A stretch of 64,000 nt of DNA, from the NCBI GenBank assembly GCA_047601145.1, contig JASGJW010000005.1, forward strand, positions 124,001 to 188,000. The letters run 5' to 3'. This document shows positions 40,316 to 49,959 of the stretch, in pieces (positions within the stretch are counted from its first letter, which is position 1; every line of letters starts with the position of its first letter). Origin of the DNA: UBA7672 sp047601145 (GTDB lineage Bacteria; Pseudomonadota; Alphaproteobacteria; Caulobacterales; Hyphomonadaceae). Under the pieces are notes generated by a model, which saw nothing but the letters and a program-made list of their open reading frames with translations, had not been told where the DNA came from and ran no database searches. A program made the translations under genes and the position numbers.

Positions 40316-41104
40316 CTAGACGTCAATGATCTCGATGGCGTGATAGCCAAAACGCGCGAAAGCTGGCGTCATCGCCGCCTTGTTGGCAGCCCCGCCCGTG
40401 ACATAGGCGATGGCCTCTCCCGGCAGGCGCGGCGTCTGCGGGGCAACGCGGATCGCCTGCTTCGCCACTGCCTCGCCGGTGTCGATCAGGCGAACGCCGG
40501 CCGGGCACGCCGCCTGGATCTCAACGCGGATCAGCGGGAAATGCGTGCAGGCCAGAACGACAATGTCGATCAGGGGGCCATCAGGCGGATCGAACAGCGG
40601 CTTCACCGCATAGGCCACCTGCTCCTGGTCCACCGCCTGCCCGCGCACCGCGCGTTCGGCGATGTCGACCAGCCCCGCCGTCCCGCGCCGGATCACGATC
40701 ATGCCCGCAGCGAACTGCTTCTCGAGATCATCGAGATAGGCGCGGCGCACCGTCCCGGGCGTCGCCAGGATGCCGATCACACCCGTCTTGGTCTGCTCCG
40801 CCGCCGGCTTGATCGCCGGCACCGTGCCGACCACGGGCACGCTGACCCTGGCGCGTATGTCCGCCAGCGACAGCGTCGAGGCCGTGTTGCAGGCAATCAC
40901 CAGAACATCGGGCTTTGCGACGTCGACCAGTGTCGCACACAGCTGCGGCAATCGTTCCCGCAGTTCCGCGTCCGTCTTCACGCCGTAGGGAAAGAATCCG
41001 CTATCTGCTGCATAGTCGACGATCCAGTCCGGCGCCGCCTTGCGCAGTTCATCGGCAATCGTCAGCCCGCCCACGCCCGAGTCGAACACAAGCGCGCGGG
41101 TCAT
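40316..41104 (-). CDS. murI: Glutamate racemase
   Basis: The 262-residue enzyme interconverts L- and D-glutamate for peptidoglycan. The two catalytic cysteines are seen: C72 in ACNTAST and C186 in ACTHFPL; DSGVGGLTI near the N-terminus (D8) is the substrate loop. Length is normal. It is located between aguB (10 bases upstream) and the patatin gene, all on the minus strand, forming a probable aguA-aguB-murI-patatin transcript. Confidence 0.95.
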   Translation of the reverse strand: MTRALVFDSGVGGLTIADELRKAAPDWIVDYAADSGFFPYGVKTDAELRERLPQLCATLVDVAKPDVLVIACNTASTLSLADIRARVSVPVVGTVPAIKPAAEQTKTGVIGILATPGTVRRAYLDDLEKQFAAGMIVIRRGTAGLVDIAERAVRGQAVDQEQVAYAVKPLFDPPDGPLIDIVVLACTHFPLIRVEIQAACPAGVRLIDTGEAVAKQAIRVAPQTPRLPGEAIAYVTGGAANKAAMTPAFARFGYHAIEIIDV

Positions 41105-41114
41105 GGCGTGGGGC

Positions 41115-41978
41115 TCAGCCCTTCTCGCTTAGCGAATTGACCAGCGGACCATAAAGATCCGTGCGGCGATCGCGGAAGAAACCCCATGCGGCGCGCGCGC
41201 GGTCAACCTCGTCCATGTCCACGGTCGCAATCACAACGCCCTCTTCCTTGCGGTCGAGGTCGCCGAGGATTTCCCCGGTGTGATCGGAAATGAATGAGGT
41301 GCCGTAGAACACCTGCCCGTTCTCTGTCCCAACGCGGTTGGCGGCGGCGACCGGCGTGACGTTAGACACGGCATGGCCCAGCATCGCCCGGCGCCAGCGG
41401 GCAGCGGTATCGAGCGAAGCGTCATGTGGCTCCGAGCCGATGGCCGTCGGATAGAGCAACACGTCGGCGCCCATGAGCGCCATGGCGCGCGCGGTCTCCG
41501 GATACCACTGGTCCCAGCAGATGCCGACGCCGATACGGCCCTTCTTCGTGTCCCAGACACGAAAACCGGTGTCGCCCGGACGAAAATAGTATTTCTCCTG
41601 ATAGCCCGGCCCATCGGGAATATGCGACTTGCGATAGATGCCCATCAGCGAGCCGTCCGCGTCGATCATCACGACGGTGTTGAAATAGGCCGGACCGGCC
41701 TTCTCGAAGATCGAGACCGGGATCACGACGTTCAGTTCGGCTGCAAGCTTCGCCATCGCCTTCACGGCGGGACTCTCGCGCCACGGATGCGCCCGGGCGA
41801 AATTCTCCTCCTCCTGCGAAGTGCAGAAGTAGTGGCCTTCGAACAACTCCGAGGGAAGGATCACGTCGGCGCCTTTCGATGCGGCTTCACGTACGAGCTC
41901 GCTGATGCGCTTGATGTTCGTCGCGGGATCGTCGGTCAGCGCCGACTGGAGAACGGCGAGCTTGATCTTGCGGGACAT
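41115..41978 (-). CDS. aguB: N-carbamoylputrescine amidase
   Basis: The 287-residue nitrilase-superfamily enzyme hydrolyses N-carbamoylputrescine to putrescine, CO2 and ammonia. The catalytic triad is E44 (PSELFEG), K117 (YRKSHIP) and C154 (GICWDQWYPE); the sequence RKSHIPDGPGYQEKYYF is typical for AguB. The start at 41978 (MSRKIKLAVLQ) has AAGGTGG upstream; longer in-frame extension is not family-like. It follows aguA by 10 bases, so both steps from agmatine to putrescine are co-expressed. Arginine decarboxylase is not in the window. Confidence 0.95.
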   Translation of the reverse strand: MSRKIKLAVLQSALTDDPATNIKRISELVREAASKGADVILPSELFEGHYFCTSQEEENFARAHPWRESPAVKAMAKLAAELNVVIPVSIFEKAGPAYFNTVVMIDADGSLMGIYRKSHIPDGPGYQEKYYFRPGDTGFRVWDTKKGRIGVGICWDQWYPETARAMALMGADVLLYPTAIGSEPHDASLDTAARWRRAMLGHAVSNVTPVAAANRVGTENGQVFYGTSFISDHTGEILGDLDRKEEGVVIATVDMDEVDRARAAWGFFRDRRTDLYGPLVNSLSEKG

Positions 41979-41988
41979 GATCGCCACC

Positions 41989-43002
41989 TTATTCCGGCTG
42001 CTGCTGCGTGATGCAGTGGAACGAACCGCCGCCCGTAAGGATATGGCGCGACGGCAGGCCGACCACATTCCGGCCAGGGAAGAACGGCTTCAGCGCGTCG
42101 ACAGCCCTGTGCGCGGACGGCGTACCATAGGTCGGCACCACGACCGTGGAATTGCCGATCAGGAAGTTCATGTGGCTGGCGGGGACGATCTCGCCATCCT
42201 CGTCTTCCACGCGCCCCGGCGAAGGAATGCGCACGACCTGCAGCTGGCGCCCACGCGCATCGCGTTGCGTCCTCAGGAAGTTCGCAATCTCGTCGAGCCG
42301 TTCGGTGTTCGGATCATCCGCATCGGCCGCCGACTGGCACGCGACAACGCCCGGCGCGAGGAAGCGCGCAATGTTATCGACGTGCCCGTCGGTATGGTCG
42401 TTGAGAAGCCCGCGCTCGATCCAGATCACGGACTTCGCGCCCAAGGCATCGTGCAACATCGCACGCACGTCATCGAACGTCATCAGCGGGTTGCGGTTCG
42501 GATTGAGCAGGCATTCGCGGGTGGTGAGCATCGTGCCCTCCCCGTCCCAGTCGAGCGCGCCGCCCTCGAGCACGCGGTCCCAACGCGTGCCGTCCGCGCC
42601 CGCCTCAATCGCGACGAAGGCGCCGACCTGGTCGTCGTAATCAAGAACATACTTGCCGCCCCAGCCATTGAAGGTGAACAGCGCACAGCGGTCGTTGGAA
42701 TAGAAAATCGGGCCGGTGTCGCGCAGCCAGATGTCGCCATACCGGGCCGGGATGATCTCGGCATGATCCCCCACGGCCTTCTCGGCCGAGAGCAGCGCCG
42801 CAGGCCCATGCACCAGCAGCTTCACCTTGTCACCTGCGCGGCCATCCGGCCCCGGCGCAGCGAGCGCCTTGATCATGCCGGCCACTTCCGCCTGCGCCGG
42901 CGCCAGATCGTCCAGCCACAACTCCTCGTCGGCCGGCCAGGCCGTCCAGATCGCCGCGTGCTTGGCCCATTCGGCCGGGGGATGAAGGCTCGTCTCGCTC
43001 AT
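41989..43002 (-). CDS. aguA: Agmatine deiminase
   Basis: The 337-residue enzyme converts agmatine to N-carbamoylputrescine and ammonia. Family motifs are WTAWPADEELW at the N-terminus, GDIWLRDTGP, HTDGHVDN (catalytic His) and the nucleophile C330 in GGGSFHC near the end. The start at 43002 (MSETSLHPPAEW) matches the family; an in-frame extension to 43125 crosses the upstream terminator and is unlikely. It is the first gene of aguA-aguB and lies downstream of the Oar-like receptor, separated by a strong terminator. Confidence 0.95.
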   Translation of the reverse strand: MSETSLHPPAEWAKHAAIWTAWPADEELWLDDLAPAQAEVAGMIKALAAPGPDGRAGDKVKLLVHGPAALLSAEKAVGDHAEIIPARYGDIWLRDTGPIFYSNDRCALFTFNGWGGKYVLDYDDQVGAFVAIEAGADGTRWDRVLEGGALDWDGEGTMLTTRECLLNPNRNPLMTFDDVRAMLHDALGAKSVIWIERGLLNDHTDGHVDNIARFLAPGVVACQSAADADDPNTERLDEIANFLRTQRDARGRQLQVVRIPSPGRVEDEDGEIVPASHMNFLIGNSTVVVPTYGTPSAHRAVDALKPFFPGRNVVGLPSRHILTGGGSFHCITQQQPE

Positions 43003-43090
43003 GGTTCGCCGCTCTATCAGTTGCGCGCCAGCAGACAAGTCCGGGGCGCAACACCGGACACAAGCGAGCGCATATGGCCCCGTTTCCGTG

Positions 43091-43123
43091 AAAGAAAAGA
43101 GGCGGCCCCGAAGGAGCCGCCTC
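43091..43123 (-). terminator. Strong intrinsic terminator after the Oar-like receptor
   Basis: On the minus strand GAGGCGGCTCC-TTC-GGGGCCGCCTC is followed by TTTTCTTT. It separates the receptor from aguA. Confidence 0.9.
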
Positions 43124-43153
43124 ACTCTGTCTCTTACCGGAACTCCGGAGGCC

Positions 43154-46100
43154 TTAGAAGCCCCAGGTCGCGCCGACTTTCACCGTCCAGAACGACACGC
43201 CATCCACCGGATCGTCGATGTTCGGCTGCGCCAGGCGGCGATAGATGAAGCGGTTCGTAGCGGCGTCACGATCGACTTCCACCACCGCCGTACGCTGCGG
43301 GAAGGGCGATTCGTACAGCACGCCCCACTTGTCGTTCAGCAGGTTGCCGAGGTTCTCAATCACGAGGAACGCCGTGCCCTTGCCGAAGCCGGTGGGGAAT
43401 TCCTGCTCGATCTTGAGATCGAACTTGTTGTTCCAGCCGCCTTCGAATGCGTTGCGCTTCGTCTGCGCGCCGCGCTTCAGGCCGACGGCGTCGGACCAGG
43501 CGAAGAAGTCAGCGGTATTGAAGTTCGTCGCCGCACCGCCGCAGAGCGCGTCATCGGCGCTCGTGGAGCTCGAGCAGAACAGCACGTTCGGATCCGTCGG
43601 GCCGGTCGGCACGTAGAGCAGGTGCAGACCTTCGTTGTTGTCGCCCCAGGTGTCGACCGTGCCGCCCGAAGCGAACACGTAGGAGTACGGACGTGTCTGA
43701 TACTGTTCGCCGAACAGCGAGATGCGGGTCGTGAAGTCGTCGAACCACTCGTGCTCGTACGAAACGCTCATCGTGAAGCGGTTCGGGATCAGGAAGTTGG
43801 ACTTTGCCCGTTCCGGATCATTGATGTCGCTGACAGCGATCGAACCGAAGTTCGAACCGGCGACCGACGACGTCATCGAGCGCGTATCCTTGGCGTCGAT
43901 GTGCGCGTAGGCGATCGACCAGTCGATGCCCCAATCCTCGAGGCTGTTGGAAAGCGCCACGGAGTAGACGTCCGTCTGCCCGCCTTCATCTGCGTTCATC
44001 AGGATCAGGTCATCCGACGTACGCGTCGTGCAGGCCGCTGTGTTGACGGTCGCGGCGACGAGGCAATCCGGATCAGACCGGTCGCCACGCTTGTAGAGCG
44101 GCGAACCATCCGGAGCCGTGCCGATCCGCAGCAGGTTGTTGTTCTTGATCGTCGCAGCGTTGTTGGTGACGGCGTGGATGTAGTCGACGTCCACCTTGTA
44201 GCCGTCGCCCAGCATGCCCATGCCGAACTTGTTGAAGTCGAGGTCGTAGGTGGCCCCGATCGACATCTTCCATTCCGACGCCGGCTGGAAGTCCGGGTCG
44301 ATGGCGGCGACCGCCGAGTTCGGCGTTTGCGACGCCACGGCGTTGTACATCGTGGTCGGGATGCCCCAGAGGGCGCCGTTCGGGTTGACGGTCTGACCGG
44401 GGCCGCGCTCGTCGCCCGTGTTCGGGTTGGTCAGGATGTTCGGCGGCGGCGGGCTCGTGCCAACCTGCAGCTGAACAGCCGTGATGCCGTCGTTGGAGTA
44501 GGAGTTCGACACCCACACGTTCGGGTTGCCGCCGGCGAAGAGGCCGACGCCGCCGCGCAGCGACAGGTCGTCCATCACATCCCACTTGAAGCCGAAGCGC
44601 GGCTGCAGGATGCCTTTGCCGTCGAGGTTCTCGGTGTTGTCGAAGCCGTTGCGCGCCAGGAAGAACTGGTTGAAGCGCGGCTTGTCGTTGTTGGTGTACC
44701 AGTCATAGCGCAGGCCGAGCGTCACGTCGGCGTTGTCGCCAACCGGGAACTCGTCCTGAACGTAGACCGTGTTGATATCGTACTTGAACGTCGCGGCCGT
44801 GTCGTTCGGGTTGTTGGTGCCCGCCGCGTTGCCGTAGTTGACCTGCGCCGGCGTACCGGCCGCAAATTCGGCAATGCTGTTGAACATGAAGCGGCCTTCA
44901 ACGTTCTGGGTGAACGCGTTGAAGATGTCGAACGTCTGCCGCTCGATGCCGAAACCGAGCTGGTGATCTTCCAGCCTGTAGTGGGCGGCAGCTTTCACTT
45001 GCAGCACGGTATAGTTCAGGTCGTTGAAGTGACGGCTGTCGTCGCAGCCGAGGAACACGGTGCGGCCCGGATCGACGATGATCTGGACTTCGCCGATGTT
45101 CGCGCCGTCGCGGCAGGCCGCGGTGGCGTCGACGTCGTTGTAAGCGACGCGGAGTTCGGTCGAGAAATCGTCCGTCCAGTCCGAGAACAGCTGGCCGGAG
45201 TAGGCCTTCAGCTCGGTGCCGCGGTCATACAGGTGCTTGCCGAACTCGAAGCGCGTCGAACCGGTATCCGACTCGGTGAGGTTCAGGCCCTTGTTGTAGT
45301 TGTAGGTCAGCGCTGCACGGTGACGGTCGTTGATGTTCCAGTCGAGGCGGGCGAGGTATTTCTCGTCGACGGCAGGGTCCGAAGTGACGGTCCCGCCGAG
45401 ATCGCTGATGCCATAGACGGTGTTGGCGATGTTGACGATCTGGTCGTACTCAGCCTGCGTGAAGCCGGAGACCTCCGTCGTTACGCCCGAACCGACCGGG
45501 CCGCGACCGAAGATGTTGACGCCTTCAAACTTCTCGTAGGCGCCGAAGAAGAACAGCGTGTCCGGGATGATCGGACCGCCGAAGGTCAGGCCGTAGCGCT
45601 TCTCGTCAAACTTCGGAACGAACACAGTGCGGCCTTCGATCGAATCGCCGCGCATCGAGTCGTTGGTGTAGTCGTAGAAAACCTTGCCGTGGAAGTCGTT
45701 GGTGCCCGACTTCGAAACCATGTTGATCGTGCAGCCCGTGAAACCGCCGTATTGCGGGTCGTACGGGGCCAGTTCGACCGACACCTGGTTGATGGCGTCG
45801 AACGGGAACGGCAGGCGCTCCGTCGGATAGCCGTTGTTGTTGAGGCCGAAACCGTCATTGAGGCCGATGCCGTCGACCGTGATCGAGTTGAAGCGCGGGG
45901 ATGCGCCGGCGCACTGCACGCCGTCCGTGCCCACCGGGCCGCCCGCCGTCTGGTCGAGATAGATGCGCGGGTCCTGGCGGATGATGTCCTTGATGTCGCG
46001 GTTGATCGCGGGTTTTTCCTCGAGCGCTTCGGCCGAGAACACCGAGGCCGGGCCAATGGCGATCGGCGTTGCACGGGCCTGGGAGGCCGTAATCACGACC

Positions 46101-46462
46101 ACGTCGGTGGCGACCTGACCCGAGAATTTGAGGTTGATGTCCGTCGCCGCGCCCAGGTTGAGGAACACGTCGGTGACCGTGGTGGGCTGCTCGCCCGCCT
46201 TCGTCACCGCGACCGTATACGGGCCGCCGACGTTGAGACCGCGGACGTCGAAGGAGCCGCTCGGGGTCGACACGACCGTGCGGGTCAGGCCCGTGCGCGT
46301 GTCGGTCACCGTCACCGTGGCGTCGCTTGCCGCCGTCCCGTCAGCGTTCGACACCGTGCCTTGTACGCCCGATGTCGTTACCTGCGCGAAAGCCACCGGC
46401 GTCAGCGCCGCCGACACCGCTGCAAACGCAACGCCGCCAGCAAGTCTCTTCAGATTGATCAT
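43154..46462 (-). CDS. Oar-like TonB-dependent receptor with carboxypeptidase-like domain
   Basis: The 1102-residue outer-membrane protein has a signal peptide (about 27 residues, AFAQ), an N-terminal Ig-like CarboxypepD_reg domain (GVQGTVSNADGTAASDATVT, residues about 32-110), a plug (ALEEKPAINRDIKDIIRQD, ITVDGIGLND, GGFTGCTINMVSKSGTNDF) and a long barrel ending TVKVGATWGF. This is the Oar/OmpA-related TonB-receptor type found in Myxococcus and many Caulobacterales, often for large or polymeric ligands. Loops contain many Cys pairs (AACRDG, FLGCDD, DCLVAA, AACTT, FCSSS, ALCGG). The start at 46462 has AAGGGGTGCAA upstream; GTG 46480 is less likely. It is monocistronic. Confidence 0.92.
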   Translation of the reverse strand: MINLKRLAGGVAFAAVSAALTPVAFAQVTTSGVQGTVSNADGTAASDATVTVTDTRTGLTRTVVSTPSGSFDVRGLNVGGPYTVAVTKAGEQPTTVTDVFLNLGAATDINLKFSGQVATDVVVITASQARATPIAIGPASVFSAEALEEKPAINRDIKDIIRQDPRIYLDQTAGGPVGTDGVQCAGASPRFNSITVDGIGLNDGFGLNNNGYPTERLPFPFDAINQVSVELAPYDPQYGGFTGCTINMVSKSGTNDFHGKVFYDYTNDSMRGDSIEGRTVFVPKFDEKRYGLTFGGPIIPDTLFFFGAYEKFEGVNIFGRGPVGSGVTTEVSGFTQAEYDQIVNIANTVYGISDLGGTVTSDPAVDEKYLARLDWNINDRHRAALTYNYNKGLNLTESDTGSTRFEFGKHLYDRGTELKAYSGQLFSDWTDDFSTELRVAYNDVDATAACRDGANIGEVQIIVDPGRTVFLGCDDSRHFNDLNYTVLQVKAAAHYRLEDHQLGFGIERQTFDIFNAFTQNVEGRFMFNSIAEFAAGTPAQVNYGNAAGTNNPNDTAATFKYDINTVYVQDEFPVGDNADVTLGLRYDWYTNNDKPRFNQFFLARNGFDNTENLDGKGILQPRFGFKWDVMDDLSLRGGVGLFAGGNPNVWVSNSYSNDGITAVQLQVGTSPPPPNILTNPNTGDERGPGQTVNPNGALWGIPTTMYNAVASQTPNSAVAAIDPDFQPASEWKMSIGATYDLDFNKFGMGMLGDGYKVDVDYIHAVTNNAATIKNNNLLRIGTAPDGSPLYKRGDRSDPDCLVAATVNTAACTTRTSDDLILMNADEGGQTDVYSVALSNSLEDWGIDWSIAYAHIDAKDTRSMTSSVAGSNFGSIAVSDINDPERAKSNFLIPNRFTMSVSYEHEWFDDFTTRISLFGEQYQTRPYSYVFASGGTVDTWGDNNEGLHLLYVPTGPTDPNVLFCSSSTSADDALCGGAATNFNTADFFAWSDAVGLKRGAQTKRNAFEGGWNNKFDLKIEQEFPTGFGKGTAFLVIENLGNLLNDKWGVLYESPFPQRTAVVEVDRDAATNRFIYRRLAQPNIDDPVDGVSFWTVKVGATWGF

Positions 46463-47008
46463 TTGCACCCCTTCGACCACCAGAGAGAGGCACCTCTACC
46501 CCTCTCGATTTCACCGCGCCGATAGCCTGTCACCGGCCATCGCTCAATGTCGGGCGTATGAATGTTTTCTGACGACCCCAAGCGCGGTTTTCTGCGACAT
46601 TTCATGCAGCGCAATCGCGCTGGATCAAGCGTGCCCAAAGCCCCAATCAGGGTTGTCCACAGGCCCGCTTCGCACATCATCGAGGCCGCCGCCTTGATAC
46701 TTGCGGGTATTTCCGCACCGCGGCATTTCCATTCGTGCAACGCAACTTTGCCGTGGGTAAATCGCCCAAGGGTCGATGCATTCACGCAACAGCTCTGCGT
46801 ACGGACAAATGCCGCCCGACTTTGAGGCTGGCGAGGTCAAAATGAGTCCAGTCTTGTGGCCCGGACGCCACGTGGTTCCCCGCGCCTGACGTTGAGGCAT
46901 CGGAGCAAATCCGTCCCGCCCGCGCGAATCGCCGCGCGGGCTTCTGGCCGGACGCGCCAACCTGTAGGGTCCGCTCGCCCTTCGGGCCTGTCAGGAACCT
47001 CCACGCAT
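46463..47008. other. 546-bp divergent intergenic region
   Basis: This region lies between the minus-strand Oar-like receptor and the plus-strand glycosyltransferase. Near 46480 there is an inverted repeat GAGAGG...CCTCTC. Several short open frames on both strands have no protein-like features. I see no tRNA, known RNA or clear promoter boxes. Confidence 0.5.
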
Positions 47009-48565
47009 ATGAATGCCTTGAAGAATCTCTGGCGAAGCAACCCGGCCGCCTGCACCGCGCTGGTGATAGCGGCAGTTGTCCTGATGCGGCTGGTGGTGGT
47101 CATCGCAACACCGCTCGAGATCGGCCCGGACGAGGCGCAATACTGGCGCTGGTCGCGCGAACTGGCTTTTGGCTACTATTCCAAGCCACCCCTGATCGCC
47201 TGGGTGATTGCGGCGTCCACCGCCGTTTTCGGCGATGGCGAGTGGGCCATCCGGTTCTTCTCCCCGATCCTCCACGGCCTCGCGGCCTTTGTCCTGTTCA
47301 TGCTGGGCAAGCAGGCGTTTAACCCGCGAATCGGCGCGTGGTCGGCGGCCATCTATCTCCTGATGCCGGGCATCTTCCTGTCCTCGACAATCATGTCGAC
47401 CGACGCCGTCCTGCTGCCGGCCTGGGCCGCCGCCGTCTATTTCCTCTGGCGCTTCCGCGACTCGCCGACCCTGGGCAATGCCGTCCTGGCAGGCGCCCTG
47501 ATCGGCGTTGGCATGCTGGCGAAGTACGCCGCCCTCTATCTTTACGCCGGCGCGGGCCTTGCCGCCATTTTCGACAAGGACATGCGCAAGGCCTTCCTCT
47601 CGCCAGCCGGCGCCGTGCTGATCATCGCCTCTCTCATCGTGCTGAGCCCCAATCTCTGGTGGAACGTCGCCAACAATTTCGCGACCGTCAGCCACACCGC
47701 CGACAACGCCAACCTTGGCGAGGCCGGCTTCGACCCGCTCCACGTCTTCGGCTTCCTCGAAGACCAGGCCGCCGTGTTCGGGCCCCTGACGCTGGTCGTC
47801 CTGCTTGTCGGCTTCTTCCTCGTCGCCCGGCGCAAGGACAAGTGGACATCGACGCGCGAAGTCTGGCTGATCGCCTTCATCATCCCGCCGCTGGTCGTGA
47901 CACTCATCCAGGAGATCATGTCCCGCGCCCACGCCAACTGGGCCGCGACCGCCTATCCCGCGGCCTGCGTTCTTGTCGCTTCGTGGGTCGACCGAGCCTT
48001 CGGCAGCGATACCGGCCGCATCAAGGTGTCGCCTGTCCTCAAGGCCGGCCTTGCGATCAACCTGCTGATCGGGGCCACATTTACGCTGTTCTGGGTCGCC
48101 CCCTCGCTGGCTGACGCAACCGGCGTATCCGCGAGCATGAAGCAGGTGCGCGGATGGAAGGAAACCGTCGCCGAGCTGGGCAAGCGCGCGGAGGAGCTTC
48201 ACGCCTCGGCCATTCTCATCGATGAACGCGAAGTCTGGCATGGCCTCGACTATTACGGCCGCAACGCCCACCTGCCGCCTGTCCGGGCCTGGATGCGCGC
48301 CGATCGTCCTCGCAGCCACGCCGAGGAAGAAGGCATGATGCGAGCGGGCGACGACAGCAACATCCTCATCGCAAGCCTGCATGACTGGTTCCGCCCGATG
48401 CTCCGATCCGACTACAAGTCGATCAAGGAGCAGGGCTACATGACGATCCCGCTCGGCCCGAAGCGCGAGCGCACGTTCAAGCTGTTCCTTGGCTCAGGCT
48501 ACGAGCATCAACCGCGCACCAAAGAGTTCGAGACGAAGTACGACAATATTCCGCCTGAGCCCTGA
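47009..48565 (+). CDS. Glycosyltransferase family 39 (ArnT/PMT-like) membrane protein
   Basis: The 518-residue integral membrane protein has about 10-11 hydrophobic segments. After the first segment comes the GT39/GT-C acidic motif IGPDEAQYWRW (D41-E42) that is catalytic in ArnT and protein mannosyltransferases, followed by YSKPPLIAWVI. The C-terminal 130 residues form an extracytoplasmic domain (from about 390). Such enzymes move a sugar from a polyprenyl-phosphate carrier to lipid A, protein or glycan on the periplasmic side. The acceptor is unknown. The start at 47009 has AGGA 13 bases upstream; the longer in-frame extension is low-complexity. Confidence 0.88.
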   Translation: MNALKNLWRSNPAACTALVIAAVVLMRLVVVIATPLEIGPDEAQYWRWSRELAFGYYSKPPLIAWVIAASTAVFGDGEWAIRFFSPILHGLAAFVLFMLGKQAFNPRIGAWSAAIYLLMPGIFLSSTIMSTDAVLLPAWAAAVYFLWRFRDSPTLGNAVLAGALIGVGMLAKYAALYLYAGAGLAAIFDKDMRKAFLSPAGAVLIIASLIVLSPNLWWNVANNFATVSHTADNANLGEAGFDPLHVFGFLEDQAAVFGPLTLVVLLVGFFLVARRKDKWTSTREVWLIAFIIPPLVVTLIQEIMSRAHANWAATAYPAACVLVASWVDRAFGSDTGRIKVSPVLKAGLAINLLIGATFTLFWVAPSLADATGVSASMKQVRGWKETVAELGKRAEELHASAILIDEREVWHGLDYYGRNAHLPPVRAWMRADRPRSHAEEEGMMRAGDDSNILIASLHDWFRPMLRSDYKSIKEQGYMTIPLGPKRERTFKLFLGSGYEHQPRTKEFETKYDNIPPEP

Positions 48566-48585
48566 GCCCCAACTCCTGAGACTTG

Positions 48586-49758
48586 TCAGGGCGCAGGCGC
48601 ACGCGCCGGGGTAGCCGGAGCTTCCTCACGTACTTCAGGCGTCACGCGCAGGCCAGGACGGACATTCTCCTGCCCTTCCGCAACCAGCAGCGCATTGCGC
48701 GGCAGGCCCGCCACCCATGTGCCGTCCGATGTCTCGTCGATGATCTCCGCCGGAACGAAGCTTACCACGCCGCCGACATCGACATAGCGGACGCACAGCC
48801 GATCCTGGTCGTCGGGAACCAGCAGCGACGGGCTCACCTTGTGGGCATAACCGCGCCCAATCTCGATCTTGATCTCCGCCGTGCGTCCGACCGTGATCTG
48901 GCCCTTGGGGTTTGCGACCGAGATCTCGACCCGGAACTGCCGCGTCGCCGGATCGGCGACTCGCGCCAGATAGCTGACCTTGCCGCTCACCTCTGCGCCA
49001 TCCGACAGGCGCACACGGGCATTGCCATCGACTACAATCTGGCCGGCCTGCTTTTCGCTGGCCTGCGCCACGAACACGATGGGATCGACCTGCACGACCG
49101 TGCCACAGGACGAGCCGGGATTCATGAACTGGCCAACATCGGCGTGGCGTTTCTCGAACACGCCGCGGAACGGCGCCCGCATCTGCATCTTGCGCAGTTC
49201 CGCCCGCGCCACGTCGAGCGTCGCCTGCGCGCCATCCAGCGCCGCCTTGGCCGAGTTGAGCCGCGTCTGCGTCGCCCATCCATTCTGCACCAGCTTCACG
49301 GCGGCGTCATACGCCCCGCGCTTGGAGGTCATCGCGGCCTCGGCCTCGCGCACCTTTGCCGAAGCGCCCTCGACGTCGAGCCCGCACAGCAGCGCGTCCT
49401 TCTCGACAACAGCGCCTTCCGCAACCGGCGCGGATGTGAGCGTCCCCGCCACCTGCGCCTTCACGTCGACGATGCGCGCCTCTGTCCGTCCGCCGAGCGA
49501 GAGGAACATCGCCCGTTCCACCGCCTGCGAACGGATGACCACCACACGCATGCCGTTATGACCCTGGCTGCCGTCCGGCAGGGCCTTGTCGAGTGTCGGG
49601 ATGCGATCGGCCTGGACGTCCTGGATGGAATCGCCCGACGGCATCAGCGAACGGATGCCGACGATCGCCGCGATCAGGGCAATGGCGCCGAGAATGATGG
49701 TCAGGAGACGGGGCAAGTGTCTCGGGTCCTCCGAAAGTCGTTTCTGGCCGGTTTTCAC
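48586..49758 (-). CDS. RND efflux periplasmic adaptor (MFP), orphan
   Basis: The 390-residue membrane fusion protein has one N-terminal transmembrane segment (about 18-36), a biotinyl-lipoyl-like domain (RIVDVKAQVAGTLTSAPVAEGAVV), a coiled-coil hairpin with LVQNGWATQTRLNSAKAAL, and a beta-barrel region (APFRGVFEKRHADVGQF). This is the adaptor of a tripartite efflux pump. No RND transporter or outer-membrane channel gene is adjacent, so it must work with a pump encoded elsewhere or the locus has been split. The C-terminus is Pro/Ala-rich. It is convergent with the GT39 gene and divergent from fpr. Confidence 0.88.
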   Translation of the reverse strand: MKTGQKRLSEDPRHLPRLLTIILGAIALIAAIVGIRSLMPSGDSIQDVQADRIPTLDKALPDGSQGHNGMRVVVIRSQAVERAMFLSLGGRTEARIVDVKAQVAGTLTSAPVAEGAVVEKDALLCGLDVEGASAKVREAEAAMTSKRGAYDAAVKLVQNGWATQTRLNSAKAALDGAQATLDVARAELRKMQMRAPFRGVFEKRHADVGQFMNPGSSCGTVVQVDPIVFVAQASEKQAGQIVVDGNARVRLSDGAEVSGKVSYLARVADPATRQFRVEISVANPKGQITVGRTAEIKIEIGRGYAHKVSPSLLVPDDQDRLCVRYVDVGGVVSFVPAEIIDETSDGTWVAGLPRNALLVAEGQENVRPGLRVTPEVREEAPATPARAPAP

Positions 49759-49959
49759 AACAATAGGGGCGTTCTGCCCGTCAGGGTATCAAAATGGCGT
49801 GGCGGGCGAGAATAAGGCGGACGGCGTTTCGTCTCATCCGGAATGCCCCGCGTTTCCCCGCTAAACATTGGCATTAGTTGCATTTGCCAGCCTTACCCCC
49901 TAGGTCCAACCGGCGCGAAAAGAGGCCGGACGGGGCCTTCCGCGAGACCTCAGGACGCC

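Noticed and set aside
43003..43125. Extended N-terminus of agmatine deiminase
   Set aside because: It crosses the strong receptor terminator and gives no family-like sequence; ATG 43002 begins the conserved enzyme.
46449..46468. TGCAAATGATCAATC at the Oar-like receptor start as a fourth Fur-like box
   Set aside because: Only the left half matches, and it coincides with the ribosome-site spacer, start codon and first codons; likely chance.
46640..46660. TTGTCCACA as a DnaA box / replication origin element
   Set aside because: A single near-match without AT-rich stretch, other boxes or origin genes; not enough for an origin.
46856..47008. Extended N-terminus of the GT39 glycosyltransferase
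   Set aside because: The 51 extra codons are Arg/Pro/Ser-rich and low in complexity; the family begins at the first membrane segment after ATG 47009.
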